The notes below the pieces were generated by a model. It was not told the origin of the DNA. It saw nothing but the letters and a program-made list of their open reading frames with translations, and made no database searches. Source: Ignavibacteriota bacterium (GTDB lineage Bacteria > Bacteroidota > Ignavibacteria > Palsa-1295). Taken from it: a stretch of 64,000 bases of DNA. Each line of letters starts with the position of its first letter. Within the stretch, counting starts at the first letter, position 1. Shown here in pieces: positions 44,490-52,928 of the stretch. The translations under genes were made by a program, and so were the position numbers. Location: NCBI GenBank assembly GCA_003151825.1, contig PLYO01000002.1, positions 1 through 64,000 on the forward strand. The letters run 5' to 3'.

Positions 44490-44514
44490 GTTCCGGAGGG
44501 ACGATACGCAAGCC

Positions 44515-44775
44515 TTACGCGGCGACGATGTCCACGCGGGTTTTGTAGCCGAGAGAATGGAGAATGGCTTCACTATCTTCCCAGGTCAAACCAAACGGGC
44601 GAACATCCGCAAGGCCAACTCTTCCAAGAGCATGGGCAAGCGTGGCGGATTCCGATGGATCGAATTCGCCCTCCATTATGGCGTTCTCCGCCCAATCCAC
44701 GAGTGCCGAAAGGCCGATCTCGTGGTGTAAATAGGCGGCAAGCTTCTCTGCTGCAGAGCGTTTTGTAATTCTCAT
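44515..44775 (-). CDS. Hypothetical protein, second of a small overlapping pair
   Basis: 86 residues, helical and soluble, beginning MRITKRSAAEKLAAYLHHEI and containing LVDWAENAIMEGEFD and LADVRPFGLTWEDSEAILHSL. It resembles small proteins that I have no functional name for. Its start overlaps the stop of the 81-residue gene by four bases (ATGA), so the two are coupled. A toxin-antitoxin-like pair is possible because of size, overlap and the repeat-rich island, but no known family motif supports it. Confidence 0.65.
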   Translation of the reverse strand: MRITKRSAAEKLAAYLHHEIGLSALVDWAENAIMEGEFDPSESATLAHALGRVGLADVRPFGLTWEDSEAILHSLGYKTRVDIVAA

Positions 44776-45017
44776 GCTTCTCTCACTTTCTGGTGCCCCG
44801 TATCAACGGGATACTTATGGTGTATTTCAACTAACTGATCCTGGTCGTCATAAATTTCCTGCCAGAAGGCGCGTGTCTCTTCCATGGCGTTCACTTCCTT
44901 CACATAGACCGCTTTCCATCCCTGACGGCCGCCAATCGCCAGCCGATATTGCCTCCCGCCATCCGGAAGATCATGCCAGGTATTGAACGTGCCTTCGTTC
45001 TGTTCGCGCTTATCCAT
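44772..45017 (-). CDS. Hypothetical protein, first of a small overlapping pair
   Basis: 81 residues beginning MDKREQNEGTFNTWHDLPDG, with RQYRLAIGGRQGWKAVYVKE and FWQEIYDDQDQLVEIHHKYP. The alternating hydrophobic pattern suggests a small beta-sheet protein. No function recognised. Coupled to the downstream 86-residue gene. Confidence 0.65.
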   Translation of the reverse strand: MDKREQNEGTFNTWHDLPDGGRQYRLAIGGRQGWKAVYVKEVNAMEETRAFWQEIYDDQDQLVEIHHKYPVDTGHQKVREA

Positions 45018-45097
45018 TTTCCCTTATTTCAATGGCAGCTTTTCCATATGGCGGAGAACATCGAAACGCGGGTAAGGGAATCCCGCGAGCAAAGAAG

Positions 45098-45188
45098 CCC
45101 CGAAGGGACGATAGGTAATACCCGGGGATCCTTCGACAGGCTCAGGGTAAACTCCAGTCCCCGGTCAGCGAAGAAGAAAAGAATCAAA
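45098..45188. repeat. 90-base direct repeat, right copy
   Basis: Same unit as 44400-44489 with one inserted A and a few substitutions. It lies just upstream of the small gene pair, in the same orientation as the left copy downstream of it, so the pair is bracketed by this repeat as well as by the 64-base one. Confidence 0.85.
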
Positions 45189-45591
45189 CGGCGCTTCTAA
45201 GGTGGCCGCGCCGGATTGCCTCTAAAGCGGCTAATGACCTGCTATAAAGTACATTACAACAGGCCACAATACATTTTCAAGGAACTCCGGTGATCCATGT
45301 CCCCCAAGCTAAGGGTATACCCGCCCAGGACTTTTCGATCGCCCCCAGTGCGCCATTTGATTTCATTGTGCAGGGATCAGTCATGCCTGTACTGGCAGCG
45401 GACTGCGTACACTCTCAACGCTCGCAGACAGTTACTACGCATAAAAGTCAAGAATGTTTCACTATCTATAAGAAAACATTATATTTAATTTTATTCTGAA
45501 ATGCTTTTCCCTATGAAAGCCGCACGCCAAACCATATACCCGCACCCTCCCCTAATCTTTCATCTTTCCTATTTCATCTTTGTCCAATATG

Positions 45592-45655
45592 GGTGCCCAT
45601 CAAAGCACAACCAATATACGACAATTTTTCCGCCCGACACGAAATTCGAAATTTT
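45592..45655. repeat. 64-base direct repeat, right copy
   Basis: Same unit as 44284-44347, three mismatches. Read on the minus strand, each copy would encode the same short peptide ending (NFEF, then RKNCRIL), which may have contributed to spurious reading frames on that strand. Confidence 0.85.
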
Positions 45656-45918
45656 TTTGGGGCTGCTCACTCACTTTTATAGCTCTCCGGCACTCCCGCA
45701 CGAGCGGATGGATTTCATTTTGAAATGCGCTTTGCCCAACTGCCTCGAAACGATACAACTTCGTAAAAAGTGTTCCAAAATCAGACGTTTGTTCTATAAG
45801 TGTCCATAAATGACAAAACATCTCGATTACTGTCCCAAAATCATACACATGTCCGATTTTGAGACAAGCAGAGATTGAAAATATTTTAATAAAAATTACG
45901 AATTCATCTAAAAACGCT

Positions 45919-45949
45919 TGCAATCTCCTGTTTTTTTTCGTAACTTGGG
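45919..45949 (+). promoter_or_regulatory. Candidate promoter for the YadA-head-like gene
   Basis: TTG at 45919 and TAACTTGG at 45942 approximate the Bacteroidota -33 and -7 elements (TTTG and TAnnTTTG) with a 20-base spacer. The fit is imperfect by one base in the -7 box. It would give a leader of about 200 bases. Confidence 0.3.
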
Positions 45950-46161
45950 TTTGGGATTTTCTCGTTCTGAAAAACGCTCGCTTCTTAAGCCCGGATGTTT
46001 TTCGAAAATGAGAAAAAAAGGGACAAGCAACTGACATTGCCTGCCCCCGATTACCCAAAGACCACACCAACGTTAACTGGATTCGTGGCGCTTCGAGTGT
46101 CAGATTAAAGCGACACGAGTCCAATTTAGTTCATAAAAAACAAATCATAAAGGACTCGAAA

Positions 46162-48648
46162 GTGAAAACTCTAAAACACTTAAAACTCGCGGCGGCCGCA
46201 ACGGCGCTGCTTTTCTTAGCGGGTTCGGGCGCGCATGCACAGCAAGCGCAGGCGCCCACCGCATCGAACCACACGATCAGCTATCAGGGCACGATCGTGG
46301 AAATGGACGGCTCGGCCGTCAAGGATAGCACCTATCCGATCACCGTCTCTATTTGGACGGACGCCACCCAGGGCACTCGGCTCTGGAGAGACGTGTTCCC
46401 TACCGAGGTGAAAGGAGGTATCTTTAATATTCTTCTTGGTTCGCACATTCCGTTGCCGTCGCCGGCGCTCATGGATCAGCCGCTATGGCTGGGCGTGAGC
46501 TTCAATACCGATCTCGAAAACCTGCCGCGGTTCCCACTCGGAACCGTGACAATGTCGTTGAATGTCGCCGACAGCGCGATCACGACGCGGAAGCTCGCGA
46601 CCGGCGCCGTGGGGTCTGCCAACTTGGCAGACAGTGCGGTCACGACCGATAAGCTCGCCGATGGAGCCGTGACGTGGAATAAAATGGGCACGGAGTACAT
46701 ACCCTACATCCGCGTGAACGGAGCCAAAGTGACGACCGGCCATAACCCCATCAACTTCACCGGCGGAAACGGGCTGACTGTGAACTATGACTCGACCACG
46801 ATGAGCGTCATCGTGCAGCCGGATACGGCATTGCTTACGGGCACGGACGCGAAAGGAACGAAGGCGCAAACCTGGGATCCCGCAAATGGAGGCTCCTCAA
46901 ATACATCGCCGGGAACCGACGACTTTATTGGGGGTGGAAATTCTAACACGATTAACATTGGCCTTTCCTATGGCGGCGAAAACGCAATCACTGGAGGGCA
47001 AGCCAACTTTATTGGCAGAACCTCTGATCATAATTTCATAGGAGGCGGGCACACCAACAAGATTTATTCTTTTGATGAAACATTAGACGGTGACGATGTG
47101 GGGTTAACGATCGATAATAACACGATCGGAGGCGGGACGGGGAACAATATCGGAACACTCGATCCCGATCTCATGACCGCTCCGATAACCGCGAATTTCA
47201 TTGGAGGCGGAACTTCTAACCTAACTAACTCCATAAACGCTGTCATAGGGGGCGGCGGCAGCAACACGGCTAATGGCATGACCAGCGCCATTTTAGGTGG
47301 CAGTAGCAATACTACAAATGGTGCTACCAGTGTCATTGGTGGTGGCAGCAGCAATACTGCGAATGGTGCAACAAGCGCCATTGTAGGGGGATCGAATAAC
47401 AAATCGCCCGGCAGCAATGCCTTTGTCGGTGCCGGCGACCATAACAATGCCTCCGGCAGCGAGGCAACGATCGTCGGTGGCACAGGTCATACTGCTTCAG
47501 GCACAACATCCTTCATCGGTGGTGGTAACTCTAATACAGCAAGTAATTCGAGTACCGTTGTGGCTGGTGGTTGGCTCAACATCGCTTCCGGGAACGTCTC
47601 AGCCGTATTAGGTGGAGACCATGATACAGCCGCTGGCGAAGGTTCCACCATCGGTGGCGGCACGTCAAACACCATTGACATCGTCAACACGAACGGCGAG
47701 TATTCTGCGATTGCCGGCGGAGGGCACAACCAAGCCGGCCGCATGACTTTCGTTGGCGGCGGCTGGTTTAACGATGCTACGGGTGCACATCTGGGTATAC
47801 CTACACCGAATATTGACCAATCGGCAACATTAGGAGGTACAAACCTTTTTACTGATGGGCAAGATCAGGTAGTAATTGGTTGTTCCAACCTACCCTCCGG
47901 GCACGGGCATTTTACCATTTCACCGGGAATGCCAAACGATGACCGCATCTTCGAAATTGGCTCCCCCTATGATAACGGTATTACTTGGGTGCAAAATAAT
48001 GCATTCGAGGTATCGTATAATGGGCATTCCATCGTGACTCAGACACTCGGGCAGTCGCTTTTGGGAACGCCGGTTTTACAGGGCGCTACTTACGTTGAAA
48101 GCCCCGTCTATGCGTGGGGTGAAGTTGACGGCAGCAGCGGGAACGTTGTGGGAACTTCCAGCTTCGGCATCACCCAGTCGCTTCGTTTGGATCCGGTGTT
48201 CACAAGTACGCCAGGGACGTACATGGTAACGCTGGTTCCCGCCGACCCGCATGGCTTTGCTCTGCCGGATCTCAGTCAGTGTTCCATCACGGTCACGATT
48301 GACAATGACTACACTGCTGACATCACGCGATTGCCGCCTCCGCCGCCCCAAGCGCCGGTCAGGCAGCCGGATGTTCGGCAGGTTGTTCCAGACAGTGTAA
48401 TCCTTGCGCTCTGCGGGACACTCTCGAATCCCGACACATCCGGGAACTCTGGATCGACTGTGTCGCCAAATTCTCCGCAACAGCCACCATCTCCTCCTGC
48501 ATTTACCTGCGGTTTCGCGACTGCATCCGCAATCGGAGTTTTGGGCTCGTCCTATCCATACTCCTTCATCGTCCGCACTTTTACTGGCGGAGAAGCAGGC
48601 TGTAATGACTACCCACTGACATTCTTTTTTAAAGTCTGTCATCGTTAA
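46162..48648 (+). CDS. Secreted repeat protein with trimeric-autotransporter head-like (YadA-type) repeats
   Basis: 828 residues from GTG at 46162, preceded by AAAGGAC about seven bases upstream. Signal peptide ends AHAQ. Residues 38-100 form a beta domain (ISYQGTIVEMDGSAVKDSTY). Several A-DSA-TT-KLA-GAV helical repeats follow, then at about 250-570 repeats of the form IGGGxSNTAxGATSA, typical of the left-handed beta-roll of YadA/Hia heads. There is neither a YadA membrane anchor nor a T9SS sorting domain; the end is Pro-rich and then Cys-containing. Probably a cell-surface or tail-like adhesin. The next gene begins eight bases later. Confidence 0.82.
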   Translation: MKTLKHLKLAAAATALLFLAGSGAHAQQAQAPTASNHTISYQGTIVEMDGSAVKDSTYPITVSIWTDATQGTRLWRDVFPTEVKGGIFNILLGSHIPLPSPALMDQPLWLGVSFNTDLENLPRFPLGTVTMSLNVADSAITTRKLATGAVGSANLADSAVTTDKLADGAVTWNKMGTEYIPYIRVNGAKVTTGHNPINFTGGNGLTVNYDSTTMSVIVQPDTALLTGTDAKGTKAQTWDPANGGSSNTSPGTDDFIGGGNSNTINIGLSYGGENAITGGQANFIGRTSDHNFIGGGHTNKIYSFDETLDGDDVGLTIDNNTIGGGTGNNIGTLDPDLMTAPITANFIGGGTSNLTNSINAVIGGGGSNTANGMTSAILGGSSNTTNGATSVIGGGSSNTANGATSAIVGGSNNKSPGSNAFVGAGDHNNASGSEATIVGGTGHTASGTTSFIGGGNSNTASNSSTVVAGGWLNIASGNVSAVLGGDHDTAAGEGSTIGGGTSNTIDIVNTNGEYSAIAGGGHNQAGRMTFVGGGWFNDATGAHLGIPTPNIDQSATLGGTNLFTDGQDQVVIGCSNLPSGHGHFTISPGMPNDDRIFEIGSPYDNGITWVQNNAFEVSYNGHSIVTQTLGQSLLGTPVLQGATYVESPVYAWGEVDGSSGNVVGTSSFGITQSLRLDPVFTSTPGTYMVTLVPADPHGFALPDLSQCSITVTIDNDYTADITRLPPPPPQAPVRQPDVRQVVPDSVILALCGTLSNPDTSGNSGSTVSPNSPQQPPSPPAFTCGFATASAIGVLGSSYPYSFIVRTFTGGEAGCNDYPLTFFFKVCHR

Positions 48649-48655
48649 TTAATAA

Positions 48656-50836
48656 ATGCTACACGTTGAGAGAGAGTTCAATTTCGGCGATGCCCGCAGG
48701 ATAAGTTCCAGCGGGTATCGCCGCTTTTTATTCTTCTCCCTTCTTGCTTTGCTCTGTCATTCAGGTGCGGTGCATGGGCAGTGGCGGCGAGTACAGACAT
48801 TTGCGTCCCCATATCAAATTCCCAATGATCGATTTAATCAAGTGGCTTCTGTTCGATTTGTAAAGTTTAATCAGTGGGGTATTGGATTCGCCGGTATCTC
48901 GCCGAGTCCGCAAAATCCGGAAGGTGGAGTCTGGCGATCAACGGATAGCGGCCAATCCTGGAATGAATCACACATTAAAGTCGATAGCCAATTCCAAAAC
49001 CAAATTCACACCGATGATATTACCTTCAAGGATAGCTTAACAGGTTGGTTCTGTACAATGGCCACACTCGACCCCCCAATTGGGGGGGGCAGCGTGTTTG
49101 AGACGACAGACGGCGGCTCCAACTGGTTTAGTATATTCTCTGACGCTACATTCGAACCCCGCGCGATCTATTACTGTCCACTGAATGGTCGGTTATTTGC
49201 CAGTCTTTGGGTGGGAGGTGGCCCCATCATTTCCACCGATGAGGGGAAGACTTGGGTCTACGCAGTGCAAACACCCGGTTCGAATGGTTTTGCTGCCTGT
49301 GATTCTGTCATACTTATTACAGCGGGGACAGTGGGTACCGCAGGGCAGCAACTTCGATCGACCGATGCGGGCATCACATGGGTTCAGAGCTACTCCCGAA
49401 CTGTCTATCCCTTGGGCGTGGAAAGCTGGCAACCGTATGCCGACACGGTTAGGAAATTATTTTATCAGGAACAAGACGCTACTGACGGCGAACCTTCGGA
49501 CGGTTTTTATCAAAGCTCGGACAGTGGTTTCTCTTGGCGTGCGGTTAGTTATTTCGCTTCTTATTTTACCGCTGATGGCACATCTGAATTCGGTGGGCCC
49601 AATGGCTGTATTGCTGGGGATGCTGCGGGAAATCTCTATATTCAAAAAATCGCCGATGGCGAAGGCGTGTTTGTATCTTCTGACTCCGGTAATACTTGGA
49701 CAAGTATCTGCGGGCCGAGTAACAAATGGGATACACGTTTTTGTGTTTTTAATAATACACTTTTTGCCGGAGGGTATATCGATGATTCGGAAGGAATTTG
49801 GGCTTTGAGCCTGAACGAGCCTCGAGAAATTTTATTAGATACTGCAACTGCCATCTTGGGATCGAAATGTAACGCCGTAAACAAACCCTTTTATTTTGGT
49901 TCCACGTTCCCATGTCCGAACAGCGTCACGCTCGATAGTGTAACCGTTAACGGTTCGCCAGCCTTTACGGCCCAATCGGATTCAAACCAGCAGGTGGGGA
50001 TTAATGGTCTCGATTCTATTATGGTGCATTATCAGGCACAGACCCCATACGATACCGCAGCGCTAATTTTTCATTTCGTCGAAAACGGTATCGCGCATGA
50101 TTCTGCCGTAACTATTTATGGCGTGGCTGCGGCACCGGTAGATGTGTCGCTCTATCTTAAGCCCACAACCATCACGGCTCATGCCGGAGATACAATCGAT
50201 ATTCCCATTTACATAAGCGGCAATGGAACTCTTTCGGGAATGACCTCGGCCACGATCCCACTCGTTCTGGATATGCAAACGCTCACGCCGGTTGGGTTCT
50301 TCCCATCGGCGGGATTTTTGCTCTCAGCGCCAATTTCGTATTCAAATGGCATCGAAAGCATTCAACTGCAAGGACAAAACATCACGCTTGCGGGTGAGAC
50401 GCTTGTCGGCAATCTGCAGTGTATCGTCTATCTTTCGGACACGCTCACAGCACAAGTTTCTCTTTCGCCTACGACTGTCAATTCCGACGATCCGCGTTGT
50501 CTTTCGCTTTCCACTTCTACGGACGCCGTCGATATTACGCTCACCGGCTGCGGGGATTCGACCATCCTCGCCGTTATGCACCACGAGCCGTTGTTCAGCA
50601 TCCAGAGTATCGTTCCCAATCCGGCGCAGAATGAGATTCGGGTATCGGGAACCGGGTTATCGAACGTAGCAATGGAACTCTATGATGTGCTTGGCAACCT
50701 GACCACCCCCCGCCCCCTCCTTGAAAAGGAGGGGGAGATCACGCTCGATGTCTCCCCGCTCCCACCCGGAATCTATTACCTCCGTTTTTCGTCAGAGGGG
50801 TATGTGGAAACCCGAAGCATTTCGATTCAGCGGTAA
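48656..50836 (+). CDS. T9SS-secreted protein with BNR/Asp-box repeats and a cohesin-like domain
   Basis: 726 residues. A hydrophobic signal segment (FLFFSLLALLCHSGAVHG) follows a 24-residue N-region. Asp-box repeats (STDSGQSWNE, TTDGGSNWF, STDEGKTW, SSDSGFSW, SSDSGNTW) make a beta-propeller at about 45-400. A cohesin-like domain (TITAHAGDTIDIPIYISGN) follows, and the sorting domain begins IQSIVPNPAQNEIRV. Within the sorting domain a family A palindrome encodes TPRPLLEKEGE in frame. The last 95 residues are almost the same, DNA included, as in the next gene. Confidence 0.88.
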   Translation: MLHVEREFNFGDARRISSSGYRRFLFFSLLALLCHSGAVHGQWRRVQTFASPYQIPNDRFNQVASVRFVKFNQWGIGFAGISPSPQNPEGGVWRSTDSGQSWNESHIKVDSQFQNQIHTDDITFKDSLTGWFCTMATLDPPIGGGSVFETTDGGSNWFSIFSDATFEPRAIYYCPLNGRLFASLWVGGGPIISTDEGKTWVYAVQTPGSNGFAACDSVILITAGTVGTAGQQLRSTDAGITWVQSYSRTVYPLGVESWQPYADTVRKLFYQEQDATDGEPSDGFYQSSDSGFSWRAVSYFASYFTADGTSEFGGPNGCIAGDAAGNLYIQKIADGEGVFVSSDSGNTWTSICGPSNKWDTRFCVFNNTLFAGGYIDDSEGIWALSLNEPREILLDTATAILGSKCNAVNKPFYFGSTFPCPNSVTLDSVTVNGSPAFTAQSDSNQQVGINGLDSIMVHYQAQTPYDTAALIFHFVENGIAHDSAVTIYGVAAAPVDVSLYLKPTTITAHAGDTIDIPIYISGNGTLSGMTSATIPLVLDMQTLTPVGFFPSAGFLLSAPISYSNGIESIQLQGQNITLAGETLVGNLQCIVYLSDTLTAQVSLSPTTVNSDDPRCLSLSTSTDAVDITLTGCGDSTILAVMHHEPLFSIQSIVPNPAQNEIRVSGTGLSNVAMELYDVLGNLTTPRPLLEKEGEITLDVSPLPPGIYYLRFSSEGYVETRSISIQR
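50551..50836. repeat. Duplicated sorting-domain cassette, copy 1
   Basis: About 280 bases, from the CTGCGGGGATTCGACC start to the gene end, are nearly identical to 52557-52847. The cassette covers the linker and the complete T9SS sorting domain, including the embedded palindrome, so the palindrome entered before the duplication. Confidence 0.85.
50703..50738. repeat. Family A palindrome inside a coding sequence, copy 2
   Basis: Same palindrome as at 1-36. In this frame it reads Thr-Pro-Arg-Pro-Leu-Leu-Glu-Lys-Glu-Gly-Glu and lies in a loop between two strands of the T9SS sorting domain, between YDVLGNL and ITLDVSPLPPGIYYLR. Confidence 0.9.
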
Positions 50837-51047
50837 CTACATTCCGATTAATCCCGGAGCGCACGTCCTCCGACCACGGAATTACTATGAGATGCTCTCA
50901 AACGGGACCGACCGACATTCGTACACCCAGATACGGTTTGGCGTGGCAAGGGGGACTTGGGAGCGGGACTTGCACCACGTTGGCAGACCACTCTTTCTCG
51001 TTCATTTTCACGGGAAGACTTCAGTAACTAAACGATGGGATAAAAAA

Positions 51048-52847
51048 ATGCAGAAGATTGTCTTAATTATTCAAAGTGTTGAAAGAGAGTTCACCAATCT
51101 CTGTATTTTTGCTTTCTTATTCGTCATTTTTTTAGCATTACCTGCCGCCGCTCAATGGCGGCAGGTCCTTGCTGTAAATGAAGCTGTTAATCGAACATAC
51201 TTCGTTCCCAATTCTCATCTTGCTATTGCAGCATCTGGCGTTGGACCTGATTACGATTCCAGCAGTCTGTGGCGTTCCACTGACGATGGAGAAACGTGGA
51301 CGCGAGCTATGCCAAATTATTTCAACGCGGGAAGTGTGACTGATATTGCTTTCGAGGATACCATGACAGGATGGGTATCATTCGTATATGGCGGAAGCAA
51401 AAACGTGATTAAAAAAGGATCCATCTGGGTTTCTTATCTTTGGAAAACAACTGACGGTGGAAAATCATGGTTCCCGCTGAATGGTCCGAGTAATGTCGAT
51501 GTATACGAAGGGGTTGGCCTCTTTTACAACCCATATTTCAGTCTTTTGAGTGTCAATGTTACATTCCTATCGACTGATGGCGGGATTTCTTGGCTTCCGC
51601 CGGCACAATACGCAAATGGAATGGCAAACGGACTAACAGGCTACTTTTTCCTGGATTCTACTCACGGTGCAGCGGGATGGAGTGACGACGAATTTGCGAT
51701 TACCTCAGACGGAGGGTTTACCTGGAATGAAATTGTTCCAGCCTTTTTCCCATGCCCAGTTCGGCCATCCGGATATTACAAGGATGGAAAGCGGTATTAT
51801 ATTGTTGCCTCGCCGCATGGCTTCGAATTTAACACGGATTCTACTGCCAACACGATAGTCCTGACCAGCGACGATGGTGCTACATGGGACTCCATTTCTA
51901 CTATTCCATGGGGGCCTGGCCCAAATTATCTTAACTTTATCACTGGCGACATAGAAAGGGATTGCAACATATTCTATCTTAACGCCGGTGACAGCGGTTT
52001 ATACCGATCTAACGACAGCGGGAAAAATTGGTTCTGCATTGGGGGGCCTTGGCCCGTGTGGGGTACTTACTCTTCTCTTTTCTCAGTAAGCGATGGGAGG
52101 ATTCTCGATGGCAGCGCGAATGGCGGAATCTGGCTTTACACGCCACCAGCATACGCAATGCAATTTAGCACGGATATGCTAACAGCACAGATAGATTCGC
52201 TCGCAAGGATTCCCATAGCCATTACGAATGCGAATGGGAATCTTTCATTCGATTCCTCAAGCTTTGAATTCGATTACGATACGAACGCATTTATTTTCGA
52301 AGGAGTGAAAAGTTCCTCAGGTTACTTCGTTCGATTCCAAGATTTAAATGGTTCTCTCTTGCTGAAACTTATTAAGGACACTTCCAGCAAGGTAACGTAT
52401 GACACTGCCACGGTAACCATTCTTCTGAATCCCATTCTCTCAATTCCACGACAGGATTCATCTTTTGTAACAGTTCATTCCGCTCTGTTTAACGATCTTT
52501 CGGTTTGCGCTCCTGTCACGCAATCGGTAATAACTGCCATAGTAAATATAGAACCCGGCTGCGGGGATTCGACCATCCTCGCCGTTATGCACGGCGAGCC
52601 GTTGTTCAGCATCCAGAGTATCGTTCCCAATCCGGCGCAGAATGAGGTCCGGGTAGAGGGAACCGGATTATCGAATGTAGCAATGGAACTCTATGATGTG
52701 CTTGGCAACCTGACCACCCCCCGCCCCCTCCTTGAAAAGGAGGGGGAGATCACGCTCGATGTCTCCCCGCTCCCACCCGGAATCTATTACCTCCGTTTTT
52801 CGTCCAATGGCTATGTGCAAACACGAAGCATTTCGATTCAGCGGTAA
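51048..52847 (+). CDS. T9SS-secreted protein with BNR/Asp-box repeats
   Basis: 599 residues from the ATG at 51048; a longer frame starts at 50721 inside the previous gene but its first 109 codons lack any signal or domain. The signal segment ends LALPAAAQ. Asp-box repeats (STDDGETW, TTDGGKSWF, STDGGISW, TSDGGFTW, TSDDGATW, SNDSGKNW) predict a propeller. A diverged beta domain replaces the cohesin-like one of its neighbour, and the shared sorting cassette closes the protein. Paralogue of the preceding gene, transcribed in the same direction 211 bases downstream. Confidence 0.88.
   Translation: MQKIVLIIQSVEREFTNLCIFAFLFVIFLALPAAAQWRQVLAVNEAVNRTYFVPNSHLAIAASGVGPDYDSSSLWRSTDDGETWTRAMPNYFNAGSVTDIAFEDTMTGWVSFVYGGSKNVIKKGSIWVSYLWKTTDGGKSWFPLNGPSNVDVYEGVGLFYNPYFSLLSVNVTFLSTDGGISWLPPAQYANGMANGLTGYFFLDSTHGAAGWSDDEFAITSDGGFTWNEIVPAFFPCPVRPSGYYKDGKRYYIVASPHGFEFNTDSTANTIVLTSDDGATWDSISTIPWGPGPNYLNFITGDIERDCNIFYLNAGDSGLYRSNDSGKNWFCIGGPWPVWGTYSSLFSVSDGRILDGSANGGIWLYTPPAYAMQFSTDMLTAQIDSLARIPIAITNANGNLSFDSSSFEFDYDTNAFIFEGVKSSSGYFVRFQDLNGSLLLKLIKDTSSKVTYDTATVTILLNPILSIPRQDSSFVTVHSALFNDLSVCAPVTQSVITAIVNIEPGCGDSTILAVMHGEPLFSIQSIVPNPAQNEVRVEGTGLSNVAMELYDVLGNLTTPRPLLEKEGEITLDVSPLPPGIYYLRFSSNGYVQTRSISIQR
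52557..52847. repeat. Duplicated sorting-domain cassette, copy 2
   Basis: Second copy of the 280-base cassette, with the palindrome at 52714-52747. Differences are few and scattered (for instance ATTCGGGTATCG versus GTCCGGGTAGAG), which indicates recent duplication or gene conversion. Confidence 0.85.
52714..52747. repeat. Family A palindrome inside a coding sequence, copy 3
   Basis: Same element and same in-frame peptide as copy 2, carried along by the sorting-domain cassette. Confidence 0.9.
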
Positions 52848-52928
52848 GGCGGTTGTGTAGGTGCGGCGGCTTCAAAGTGAACAGATTCTTGTTGTTGTTA
52901 TGTTAATCGTATTCATTTTTAATACCGC

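Larger units (their letters stand above)
44022..44514. other. Gene-poor stretch with several short repeats
   Basis: No convincing gene. It holds a GCATCGCCGACGATGC palindrome near 44219, a pyrimidine-rich run of CTTACTTCTTA units near 44245, the 64-base repeat copy at 44284-44347, CCTGAGCTTGCCGAAGG at 44361-44377, TCGGTGCTTCCAGCCCGAC at 44379-44397 and the 90-base repeat copy at 44400-44489. The last shares its neighbourhood with the end of the small gene at 44515. Confidence 0.7.
45018..46161. other. 1.1-kb region without a convincing gene
   Basis: Holds the right copies of the 90-base (45098-45188) and 64-base (45592-45655) repeats. Two related 16-mers, TGTTCCAAAATCAGAC and TGTCCCAAAATCATAC, lie exactly 60 bases apart at 45771 and 45831, with a nearby TGTCCGATTTTGAGACA. 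An AT-rich leader of the next gene follows. A minus-strand frame at 45600-46124 exists but ends inside the repeat and has no recognisable domain, so I treat it as spurious. Confidence 0.6.

Noticed and set aside
45600..46124. A 174-codon minus-strand frame beside the repeat island
   Set aside because: Its end is the 64-base repeat, it has no domain or signal, and its residue composition looks random. It also lies across the likely leader of the 46162 gene.
50721..51047. Upstream start for the second BNR protein
   Set aside because: The 109 extra codons overlap the first BNR gene, lack a signal peptide, and precede a good ATG followed by a clear signal segment.
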